Positions 8,576 through 15,974 of a stretch of 64,000 bases of DNA are shown piece by piece. The stretch covers positions 1 through 64,000 of the forward strand of contig QEVG01000022.1 in assembly GCA_003576905.1 (NCBI GenBank). The letters run 5' to 3'. How positions within the stretch are numbered: position 1 is the stretch's first letter; each line of letters begins with the position of its first letter. Origin of the DNA: Planctomycetota bacterium (GTDB taxonomy: Bacteria > Planctomycetota > Phycisphaerae > UBA1845 > UTPLA1). Both the position numbers and the translations under genes were made by a program. A model generated the notes under the pieces. The model searched no databases, had not been told where the DNA came from, and worked only from the letters and a program-made list of their open reading frames with translations.

Positions 8576-8814
8576 AGCGGGTGGTCATCGTTCTTGTCGC
8601 GCTGCTTCTGGCCGCGCACCAGGATTACTGGGCGTGGGACCGGATCGAACCGCTGGCGTTCGGGTTCATGCCGATCGGCCTGACCTGGCACGTGGGGATC
8701 TCGATCGCGGCGGCGATTGTCTGGGCTCTTGCCGTCCATTACTGTTGGCCGGCCGACGTGGTCGTGGTGGCGCCCTTGCCGGGCGCGGCGCGGTCCGAGC
8801 GGCCGGAACTATGA
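8572..8814 (+). CDS. Small membrane protein (DUF3311-like), symporter partner
   Basis: An 80-residue protein with two hydrophobic segments (about residues 3-17 and 40-62). It lies directly between the halogenase-like gene (ATGA overlap) and the sodium:solute symporter gene (ATGA overlap at 8811). Small two-helix DUF3311 proteins are commonly encoded just before SSS-family symporters and are thought to be accessory subunits. Assignment rests on size, topology and position. Confidence 0.6.
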   Translation: MKRVVIVLVALLLAAHQDYWAWDRIEPLAFGFMPIGLTWHVGISIAAAIVWALAVHYCWPADVVVVAPLPGAARSERPEL

Positions 8815-10442
8815 CGGCATTCTGGATCATCCTTGCCTATCTTGTTGTTCTCCTGGCGCTGGGCTTTGCGAGCAATCGATTCGCGAAGAAGACGCAGGAA
8901 GATTACTTCCTCGCGTCGCGCGGCGTCGGGCCGTTCATGCTGCTGATGTCGCTCTTCGGGACGACGATGACGGCGTTCGCAATGGTGGGCAGCAGCGCCG
9001 AGGCGTCGCAGACAGGCATCGGCGTGTACGGGATGATGGCCAGCGCCAGCGGCATTGTGCACGCGATGTGCTTTTTCATCGTGGGCGTGAAGCTCTGGGC
9101 GCATGGAAAGCGCTTCGGTTATCTGACGCAGATCGAGTTTTTTCGCGATCGGTTCGAGTCATCGGGGATCGGGCTGGTGCTGTTTCCGATCCTGGTGGCG
9201 ATGATTTTTCCGTATCTGCTTACCGGCGTGCTGGGACTGGGATCGTGCATTACCGGCGTGACGCAGGGGGCGTTTCCAAGTGCGTTCGCGTCGACGAACG
9301 GGGCGGTGCCGCCGTGGCTCTCGGAGGGAATCATCGTCGGCGTCGTGCTGATTTACGTGTTCGTGGGAGGGGTTCGCAGCACGCTTTGGGTCAACACATT
9401 TCAGAACGCGCTTTTTCTGACGCTCGGCGTCGCGGCGATGTTCGTCATTGCCGACCGGCTCGGCGGATTTGACAACGCGACGCGCATGGCGGTGGAGAAC
9501 AAGCCGAGCCTTCTCAAGCGGACCCTCGATCCCAAGGACCGGCCGGCATACGAGGCGAGCGTGGCGCGATACGAGGCGGCGCTGGAGAAGTGGCAGGAGG
9601 CGAAGGCAGGTCCGCCGCCGCGCAGGCCGGCCGCGCCGGGTCTGGGGAAGCTGGAGTTTCTGAGTTACCTGCTGATACCACTTTCGGTGGCGACGTTTCC
9701 GCACCTGTTTCAATACTACCTGACGGCGCGGAACGCGAAGGCGTTTCGAATGTCTGTGATCGGGCACCCGATCTGCGTGTTGATTCTGTGGATGCCGTGC
9801 GTGCTGCTGGGTGTCTGGGCGGCGACGGCGGTGGTCGACGGGCGGCCGGTGGTGCCCCCGGACACGAATCCCAACCAGATCCTGGCGATGGCGATCAAGA
9901 ACCTGACGGGGCCGGTGATGGGCGGGCTGATGGCGGCGAGCATCCTGGCGACGAATTCGCTGGATGCGCAGTTCCTGGTGCTGGGCAACATGTTCACGAA
10001 TGACATCGTGACGCACTACCTTGGGCGAAAGCGCTTCACGGAGCGGCAGCTCCTGGCCCTTGGCCGGGCGTTCGTGGTCGGCGTGGTGGCGGTGACGTAC
10101 GTGGTGTCGCTGGCGGAGCCGCGGGCGGTGTTTCGAATGGGGATCTGGTGTTTCACGGGGTTTACGAGCCTGTTTCCGGTGACGATCGCGGCGCTTTACT
10201 GGCGGCGGGCGACGAAATGGGGGGCCTATGCGTCGATCGTGGCAGGCGGGGCGACGTGGTACGGCTTCTTTCACGCTTCGGGGTTTGGGTCGGTCGAGCA
10301 CTACACCGTCTGGGGGATGCTGCCGGTCGCGCCGGTGACGCTGGCGTCGACGATCGCGCTGGTGCTAGTATCCATCGTGACGCGCCCGCCGAGGCCGAGC
10401 ACAGTCGAACGTTTTTTCGGGAAGCCCGCTCATGCCCAATGA
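8811..10442 (+). CDS. Sodium:solute symporter (SSS family)
   Basis: The 543-residue polytopic protein begins with a hydrophobic helix and shows the SSS-type early motif DYFLASRGVGPFMLLMSLFGT, read around residues 25-45, with many membrane segments to the C-terminus. A charged, alanine/proline-rich loop of about 60 residues (roughly 235-295) interrupts the middle of the protein. The substrate cannot be read from sequence; relatives move pantothenate, proline, sugars or organic acids with Na+. The frame is open well upstream, but ATG 8811 overlaps the preceding stop and starts the first helix, so I chose it. In this operon it could import a precursor or export a product. Confidence 0.85.
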   Translation: MTAFWIILAYLVVLLALGFASNRFAKKTQEDYFLASRGVGPFMLLMSLFGTTMTAFAMVGSSAEASQTGIGVYGMMASASGIVHAMCFFIVGVKLWAHGKRFGYLTQIEFFRDRFESSGIGLVLFPILVAMIFPYLLTGVLGLGSCITGVTQGAFPSAFASTNGAVPPWLSEGIIVGVVLIYVFVGGVRSTLWVNTFQNALFLTLGVAAMFVIADRLGGFDNATRMAVENKPSLLKRTLDPKDRPAYEASVARYEAALEKWQEAKAGPPPRRPAAPGLGKLEFLSYLLIPLSVATFPHLFQYYLTARNAKAFRMSVIGHPICVLILWMPCVLLGVWAATAVVDGRPVVPPDTNPNQILAMAIKNLTGPVMGGLMAASILATNSLDAQFLVLGNMFTNDIVTHYLGRKRFTERQLLALGRAFVVGVVAVTYVVSLAEPRAVFRMGIWCFTGFTSLFPVTIAALYWRRATKWGAYASIVAGGATWYGFFHASGFGSVEHYTVWGMLPVAPVTLASTIALVLVSIVTRPPRPSTVERFFGKPAHAQ

Positions 10443-10854
10443 GTTCAAGATCCTGCGCCGCGTTCAGTTCGCCGAGACCGACACGGCCGGCGTGATGCAT
10501 TTTTCGAATTACTTCCGCTGGATGGAAGAGGTCGAGCACGAGTGGATGCGTTCACTGGGGATGAGCGTCATTCAGCCGCACGCGGTGGGGACGGTGAGCT
10601 GGCCGCGGGTAACGGTGAGCTGTGAATACTTTGCGCCGGTGCGGTTTGAAGACGTCGTCGAACTGCGGCTGGAAGTGATGACCATCGGCGACAAATCGCT
10701 GACGTACGAGGTGACGTTCTGGAAAGACGGTCAGAAGACGGCCCGGGGGCGGGCCAAGGCGGTCTGCTGCCGGACGTTCGATGGCGGGAAGTTTGAGTCG
10801 ATCACGATCCCCGCCGACGTGCGGGCGCGCCTGGAGGGGAAGGGCGCGACCTGA
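10432..10854 (+). CDS. Acyl-CoA thioesterase, YbgC/4HBT hot-dog family
   Basis: The 140-residue length and the active-site segment ETDTAGVMHFSNYFRW near residues 14-29 fit the 4-hydroxybenzoyl-CoA thioesterase/YbgC hot-dog family; the Asp in this segment is the catalytic residue of the family. These enzymes hydrolyse acyl-, hydroxybenzoyl- or short-chain CoA thioesters. The start overlaps the end of the symporter gene by 11 bases, and the gene closes the operon that began at 5384. With a chorismate-lyase-like protein in the same operon, an aromatic thioester substrate is attractive but unproven. Confidence 0.85.
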   Translation: MPNEFKILRRVQFAETDTAGVMHFSNYFRWMEEVEHEWMRSLGMSVIQPHAVGTVSWPRVTVSCEYFAPVRFEDVVELRLEVMTIGDKSLTYEVTFWKDGQKTARGRAKAVCCRTFDGGKFESITIPADVRARLEGKGAT

Positions 10855-10989
10855 GGCTTGCGGCGCGATGCTCAGGAACCGGGCGGAGCGGAATTGAGAC
10901 GCACAGCATCGGAATTGGCGTCGCCGCGCGAAGGCGCGACGCGATTCTCCCCAATCCAGTCCGCATTCTGCAGTTCCGAGATTACGGTC

Positions 10990-10995
10990 TATACT
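10990..10995 (+). promoter_or_regulatory. Possible -10 element (TATACT)
   Basis: TATACT at 10990-10995 is a five-of-six match to the -10 consensus and lies 66 bases before the ATG at 11061. No good -35 is visible at 16-18 bp (TCTGCA is the best), so only the -10 half is supported. Confidence 0.3.
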
Positions 10996-11060
10996 GCGTC
11001 TGTTCGGGTAAGAAAAACGCGCCGCACGGCGCTCAGGATTCCCAGCACCGGAGACGCTTC

Positions 11061-11525
11061 ATGAAACAATACCTCCCGTACGTGTTTATTCTCATGGCCG
11101 TCATGTCGTGGGGCGCCTATGTGCCGACGATCCATCACGGGCAGCTTGGTTTCGGCGAGCCGAAGGGACCGCTTCGGGCGTTCCTGTTCGTGGGGCTGGC
11201 CTATTTTCTCGTGGCGGTGTGCGTGCCCGGTCTGCTGATTCTGGGCAAGGCGGAGCCGGCGGTGTTTCCGATGAAGGGCATGTCGGTATCAACGATGGCG
11301 GGGGTCCTCGGGGCGCTCGGGGCGCTGGGCGTGATCCTCGCGCTGCGCACGGGGGGAAAGCCGATCTACGTCGCGCCGCTGGTTTTTGCAGGCGCGCCGA
11401 TCATGAACGTGATCGTCACGATGATATGGGACCGGCCGCACAGGGCGCCGGCCATGCCGTTTTACCTCGGTATCCTGATGGCCGCGGTGGGGGCGGCGCT
11501 GGTGCTGCGCTACAAGCCGGCTTAG
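11061..11525 (+). CDS. Four-helix membrane protein, unknown
   Basis: The 154-residue protein has about four hydrophobic helices: near 5-25, 43-65, 78-95 and 133-150. Its small residues at helix ends resemble half of an EamA/DMT-type transporter, but no diagnostic motif is present. It lies between the thioesterase operon and a beta-propeller gene with its own -10-like element upstream. Function is unknown; a small-molecule transporter subunit is one possibility. Confidence 0.65.
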   Translation: MKQYLPYVFILMAVMSWGAYVPTIHHGQLGFGEPKGPLRAFLFVGLAYFLVAVCVPGLLILGKAEPAVFPMKGMSVSTMAGVLGALGALGVILALRTGGKPIYVAPLVFAGAPIMNVIVTMIWDRPHRAPAMPFYLGILMAAVGAALVLRYKPA

Positions 11526-11620
11526 GCGGACGTCGGAAGGAGGCGGAGAACGAGCCATATCGAAAACTTCGCCGCCGCTCATCGATTGATGCCGGCGGAG
11601 TATCGACGCGGGATGTGTTC

Positions 11621-12862
11621 ATGCGAGCGAACAGTTGGCGGTTCATATGTAGCCGGATGGTACCGGCGGCCGGCGCGGGCGGGTTCGCGGCGCCGAGGGG
11701 TCGGCGTGCCCGGCGGATTCTTCATTGCGTGATGGCATGGTCCGCGGCTGCGCCCCTGTTCGCCGGGCAGGCGGCGTCGGCTCCGTCGACAACGAGGCCG
11801 GGCGCTTCCGCCGACTGGCCGATGTTTCGGGGCAACTCGCTGCTTACCGGCGTTGCGACGTCGACCCTGCCAGAAAAGCTGGAGGTGCGATGGCGCTTCG
11901 AGACGGGCGAGTTGGTTCAGTCGTCGGCGGCCATAGTCGAGGGCGTGGTCTATGTCGGCTGCGACGACGGGAAGCTCTACGCGCTGGATCTGAAAACCGG
12001 CTCCGCGCGCTGGAAGTTCGACACCAAGAGCGCGATCAAGTCGTCGCCGACCGTTTACGAGGGCCTGGTGCTCTTCGGCGATGACGACGGCGTCCTGCAC
12101 GCCGTACGGGCGCGCGACGGCAGCGAAAAGTGGAGCTTCAAGACGGAGGCGGAGATTGCCGCGTCGGTGAATTGCAAGGGGGACCGGCTCGTCTTCGGCT
12201 CGTACGATGGATCGCTTTATTGCCTCGCGCTGGCGGACGGAAAGCTCTTATGGAAGTTTTCGACTGAGAGCCGTATCCACGGCACGTCGGCGATTGTCGA
12301 CGGCCGGGTGCTCGTCGCGGGCTGCGATGAAAATCTTCACGTCATTCGACTGGAAGACGGTACGCCCGAGCGGGCGGTGCTGATGGGCGGCGTGTCGGGG
12401 TGTTCGGCGGCAATGGCGGGGGACCGGGTGTATGTGGGCACCTTCGGAAACCAGGTGCTGGCGATTGACTGGAAAAAGGGCGAACGGGTCTGGATGTATG
12501 AAAACCCCGACCGGCAGTTTCCGTACATGGCCTCCGCGGCGCTGACGGATCGGCTGGTGGTCATCGGGGGGCGTGACAAGGTGATTCACGCGCTCGATCG
12601 CGAAACCGGCAGGGAGGTCTGGTCCTTTCAGACCCAGGCCCGCGTGGAGTCGTCGGCAGTCATTGTCGGCGAGCGGGTATTTGCAGGTTCCTCCGACGGG
12701 AATCTGTATGAACTTGACCTGGCGACCGGCACGGAGCGCTGGCGCTTCGAGACCGGTGCCGGGCTGATCGCCTCTCCGGCAGTGGGGGAGGGCTGCCTGG
12801 TCGTCGGAGCCGACGACGGCGTGATCTACTGTTTCGGGGAAAAGCGCGGGGCGGACAGGTAA
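11621..12862 (+). CDS. Exported PQQ-like beta-propeller repeat protein
   Basis: After an N-terminal region ending in an alanine-rich export-like segment (MAWSAAAPLFAGQAASA, around residues 38-54), the protein begins with DWPMFRG, a common opening of planctomycete PQQ-propeller proteins. About eight blade repeats follow with the recurring pattern V-G-x-x-D-G-x-L-Y-A-L-D-x-x-T-G-x-x-x-W. Blades of this type occur in BamB and in quinoprotein dehydrogenases, but the metal and PQQ ligands of the enzymes are not apparent, so a scaffold or binding role is more likely. ATG 11621 gives 413 residues; a shorter start at 11732 would leave a neater signal peptide. Confidence 0.8.
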   Translation: MRANSWRFICSRMVPAAGAGGFAAPRGRRARRILHCVMAWSAAAPLFAGQAASAPSTTRPGASADWPMFRGNSLLTGVATSTLPEKLEVRWRFETGELVQSSAAIVEGVVYVGCDDGKLYALDLKTGSARWKFDTKSAIKSSPTVYEGLVLFGDDDGVLHAVRARDGSEKWSFKTEAEIAASVNCKGDRLVFGSYDGSLYCLALADGKLLWKFSTESRIHGTSAIVDGRVLVAGCDENLHVIRLEDGTPERAVLMGGVSGCSAAMAGDRVYVGTFGNQVLAIDWKKGERVWMYENPDRQFPYMASAALTDRLVVIGGRDKVIHALDRETGREVWSFQTQARVESSAVIVGERVFAGSSDGNLYELDLATGTERWRFETGAGLIASPAVGEGCLVVGADDGVIYCFGEKRGADR

Positions 12863-13147
12863 GGCGACGGGCGGCCGGAGTTCTTGCGGGCTGCGGCAGC
12901 GTGAGAGGGGACCGGCTCGTCCGTTTCACACAGGCGGACTGGAAGGATGTTCCCCCCTTCCGTTTCCCGCGTGATCGAATTTTTGGTCCAGGTAAGGCGG
13001 CCGATCGCCTGGCGCTGCCCGAATTGGAGACCGATCGGAGCCGGGCCGGGGGGTGGCGAGAGGGACCTTCCGCGATTAAGCTTCCAAGCTGGTTTGATAC
13101 CGGCAACTGGCGGGTCGGATCATCAGCAAATTAAGGAGACCCTTGGC

Positions 13148-13798
13148 ATGATTTCTTCTTTCTCAACAATCGTTCGGACGATCTGTGTCGCGGCGGCGCT
13201 TGTCGTGTTTTCAGCGGCGGGAACGGCCCAGGCCGGCCTGGTGTCGCTGTTCGCGACCCAGAACCAGGACCTCGAAAGCAGCTTCACGCTCGACTTCGGC
13301 GAGTTTGGCGGGCCGCGGTCGGCCCTGATCTCGCAGACTGAGTTTCAACTGGACCTGAACCCCGACGCGGCGCCGGGCCTATCGGCGGCGTTTGCCTCGT
13401 ACAGCCAGAGCGCCGATCCCCTGGCACTGCCGAATCCGTTCGGCGGTGACGACCTTTCCACGGGCCCGCTGACGATCAGCATCGAGGAGTCGTACGGCGG
13501 CACGTACAATTCGCTGACCGGACAGGTGACCACCAGCGACCTGTATCGGATCGAGTTCACCGGCGACCTGTCGAGCCTCGGAATCTTCTCCCCGGTACTC
13601 CTGCCGGGCACGTCGACCGGGCTTGTGACGTTTAACGGTCCGAACAGCGGCGACATCGCACTCAACTGGTCCGGCACGCACACGATCGGCGGGCTGTCGT
13701 TCAACTACGTCTGCGCGACGAACACGACGTTTACGCCCGAACCGGCATCGCTGGCGCTTCTGGGCCTCGGGGCGATGATGCTCCGCCGACGCCGATGA
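13148..13798 (+). CDS. PEP-CTERM sorted secreted protein
   Basis: A 216-residue protein with an N-terminal signal peptide (hydrophobic core about residues 10-27, cleavage near AQA-G). The C-terminal tail is a PEP-CTERM signal: TPEPASLALLGLGAMML followed by a run of arginines. Such tails are recognised by an exosortase that anchors or processes exported proteins, usually in exopolysaccharide-producing bacteria. The middle is Ser/Thr/Gly-rich and beta-strand-like with no recognised catalytic motif. The ATG at 13148 is preceded by an AAGGAGA Shine-Dalgarno. The ~285 bp upstream holds no credible gene. Confidence 0.88.
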   Translation: MISSFSTIVRTICVAAALVVFSAAGTAQAGLVSLFATQNQDLESSFTLDFGEFGGPRSALISQTEFQLDLNPDAAPGLSAAFASYSQSADPLALPNPFGGDDLSTGPLTISIEESYGGTYNSLTGQVTTSDLYRIEFTGDLSSLGIFSPVLLPGTSTGLVTFNGPNSGDIALNWSGTHTIGGLSFNYVCATNTTFTPEPASLALLGLGAMMLRRRR

Positions 13799-13902
13799 TC
13801 GGCGGCTCATGAGTTTCGCGGAAATCACCACCGGCGTGCGTTCGACCTGGGTCGTTCGCACGCCGTTTCATTTGGCCGCTCGTCTATGATCTGTTTCTCG
13901 CC

Positions 13903-15207
13903 ATGAAGGTCGCATACCTTACCGCCGGCGCCGGGGGCATGTACTGCGGAAGCTGCATGCGCGATAACACGCTCGCGGCGGCCCTGATCCGCAAGAAGCG
14001 CGACGTGACATTGATCCCGGTCTATTCGCCGATTCGCGTGGACGAGCCCGACGTCAGCACGGAGCGGGTCTATTACGGGGGGATCAACGTATTCCTGCAA
14101 CAGAAATCGGCCCTGTTTCGGCATGCGCCCCGGCTGCTGGACCGGCTTCTGGATTCACCGCGGCTGCTGGAAAGGGCCATGCGCAGGGCCGGCTCGGCTC
14201 GGACTGAAGAGCTCGGGCCGCTTACGCTGTCCATCCTCCGGGGCGAGGAGGGGGCGCAGCGCCGGGAACTTGAGAAACTGATCGAGGGGCTTGGCCCCCT
14301 TAGGCCCGACGTCGTGCATCTGCCCAACGCGATGTTCGTGGGGTTGGCGCGGTCATTGCGTGAGGCGCTGGGCGCGGCGGTGGTCTGCTCGCTGACCGGC
14401 GAGGACATTTTTCTGGAGTCGCTGCCGTCGCCGCATCGGGAAGAGGCCTACGGACTGATTCGCCGTGCGGCGGGCGATGTGCACGGTTTCTTTTCCGTGA
14501 CGCGGTACTACGGGGAATATGCGCGGCGGAGGTTCGGAGTCAGCCAGGACCGCCTCTACGCGGTGCCGATGGGCATCCGCGTGGATGACATTCCGCCTGC
14601 ACCGGCGAATCGCGGCGGCGCGGAGCCGTTTACGCTCGGATATCTGGCGCGCGTGTGTCCTGAAAAGGGGCTCCACGTGCTGTGCGAGGCGTTCATTCGG
14701 CTGCACGACAGGGGACTGCGGCCGCGGCTGAAGATCGCGGGATACGTCCCGGAGGGCAGCCGGGAGTACCTGGAAGAGATTCGAACGGGCCTGAGCGAGC
14801 GCGGGCTGGACGGCTTCGTTGGCTGGCTTGGCGAAGTCGATCGGGTGGGGAAGCTGGCGATGCTGGCCTCCTGCGACGTCTTCAGCGTGCCGACCGTGTA
14901 CCGGGAGGCGAAGGGTATTTATGTGCTGGAGGCGCTGGCGCACGGCGTGCCCGTGGTACAGCCGGCGCACGGGTCGTTTCCGGAGTTGATCGGAGCGACG
15001 GGCGGGGGCGTGCTGTTTGAGCCGTGCGACGCGGGCGAACTGGCCGATGTGATCGAGCGGCTGATGGGCGACGAGGCGGAGCGGCGGCGGCTGGGGGCGG
15101 AGGGCCTCCGGGCCGTGCGCGAACACTTTACGGATGAACGCATGGCGGAAGCGGCGTGGGACGCATTTGAGCGGATCGCCGCGCGGGCGGGCACGCGTGG
15201 CGGGTGA
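13903..15207 (+). CDS. GT4-family glycosyltransferase
   Basis: The 434-residue protein has the GT-B fold signatures of family GT4: an N-terminal glycine-rich segment (TAGAGGMYCGSCMRDN) and a C-terminal nucleotide-sugar domain with GYLARVCPEKGLHVL (residues about 247-261). A late block, REAKGIYVLEALAHGVPVV, holds the family's Ex7E-like acid pair. These retaining enzymes transfer a sugar from a nucleotide donor to glycans, lipids or small molecules. No other glycan gene adjoins it. A TATGAT -10-like element (13885-13890) ends only 12 bases before the ATG, so the leader would be very short. Confidence 0.88.
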   Translation: MKVAYLTAGAGGMYCGSCMRDNTLAAALIRKKRDVTLIPVYSPIRVDEPDVSTERVYYGGINVFLQQKSALFRHAPRLLDRLLDSPRLLERAMRRAGSARTEELGPLTLSILRGEEGAQRRELEKLIEGLGPLRPDVVHLPNAMFVGLARSLREALGAAVVCSLTGEDIFLESLPSPHREEAYGLIRRAAGDVHGFFSVTRYYGEYARRRFGVSQDRLYAVPMGIRVDDIPPAPANRGGAEPFTLGYLARVCPEKGLHVLCEAFIRLHDRGLRPRLKIAGYVPEGSREYLEEIRTGLSERGLDGFVGWLGEVDRVGKLAMLASCDVFSVPTVYREAKGIYVLEALAHGVPVVQPAHGSFPELIGATGGGVLFEPCDAGELADVIERLMGDEAERRRLGAEGLRAVREHFTDERMAEAAWDAFERIAARAGTRGG

Positions 15208-15274
15208 GGCGTTCAGCGCGCGGGCGGCACGGGCCGCTCCGTGTCGGGCTCCTGTCCCGCGCGCCGGGTTACCC

Positions 15275-15280
15275 TACAAT
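15275..15280 (+). promoter_or_regulatory. -10 element giving a possibly leaderless ABC transcript
   Basis: TACAAT at 15275-15280 ends six bases before the ATG at 15287, so RNA synthesis would begin at or next to the start codon. The same TACAAT hexamer is used at 5329-5334. A convincing -35 is not visible. Confidence 0.35.
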
Positions 15281-15286
15281 GCGGCG

Positions 15287-15964
15287 ATGGGTTCGGGACT
15301 GGTCGCACAATCCATCGGCAAGTCGTACCCGACGCGCGGCGGGCCGCTGGTCGTGCTTCGTGACGTGTCGATGGCACTCGAGCCGGGGGCGGCGGCGGCG
15401 ATCGTGGGGCCGTCGGGGTCGGGCAAGAGCACGCTGCTTAACATTCTCGGGACGCTGGAGCCGCCGACGGAAGGCAGCCTGTCCATCGACGGGCAGAATC
15501 CCTACGCGCTGGACGAGCCGGCGCTCGCGGTGTTTCGCAACCGGCAGATCGGGTTCGTGTTTCAGGATCACCATCTTCTGCCGCAGTGCTCGGTGCTCGA
15601 GAACGTTCTTGTGCCGACAATGCCGAACGGGAATTCGGAACAGCTTACTGAGCGGGCGCGGTCGCTGCTGGAGCGCGTCGGCCTTTCCGGGCGGCTGGAT
15701 CACCTGCCGTCGGAACTCTCCGGCGGCGAGCGTCAACGGGCGGCGATTGCGCGGGCACTGATCAACGGCCCGAGGCTGCTCCTTGCGGACGAGCCGACGG
15801 GAAATCTGGACCGGGCCAGCGCGGAGGGAGTCGCGACCCTGCTCCTGGAACTTCCGAGGGAGGAAAGCGCCACGCTGGTCGTTGTGACGCACAGCGCGCA
15901 GATCGCGGAGATGATGCAACGGCGGTTTGAGATCCATGACGGCCGGCTGATGCCGAGGGCATGA
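15287..15964 (+). CDS. ABC transporter ATP-binding protein, LolD/MacB-like
   Basis: The 225-residue ATPase has Walker A GPSGSGKST (near residue 44), a Q-loop in FVFQDHHLLPQ, signature LSGGERQRAAIARAL, Walker B LLLADEPTGNLD and the switch histidine in VVTHS. This is the LolD/MacB/FtsE class that powers FtsX-fold permeases in moving lipoproteins, peptides or lipids across the envelope rather than importing solutes. The frame is open upstream into the glycosyltransferase, but the conserved start and the -10 element support ATG 15287. The permease gene starts 10 bp after its stop. Confidence 0.9.
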   Translation: MGSGLVAQSIGKSYPTRGGPLVVLRDVSMALEPGAAAAIVGPSGSGKSTLLNILGTLEPPTEGSLSIDGQNPYALDEPALAVFRNRQIGFVFQDHHLLPQCSVLENVLVPTMPNGNSEQLTERARSLLERVGLSGRLDHLPSELSGGERQRAAIARALINGPRLLLADEPTGNLDRASAEGVATLLLELPREESATLVVVTHSAQIAEMMQRRFEIHDGRLMPRA

Positions 15965-15974
15965 CATTTTCGCC

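Noticed and set aside
10855-11060. Small frame at 10858-11064 after the thioesterase gene
   Set aside because: It is Arg/Thr-rich, has no ribosome-binding site and covers the promoter of the next gene.
12863-13147. Possible gene at 12901-13134
   Set aside because: No motif or good ribosome-binding site. It is more likely the leader of the PEP-CTERM gene, which has its own AAGGAGA.
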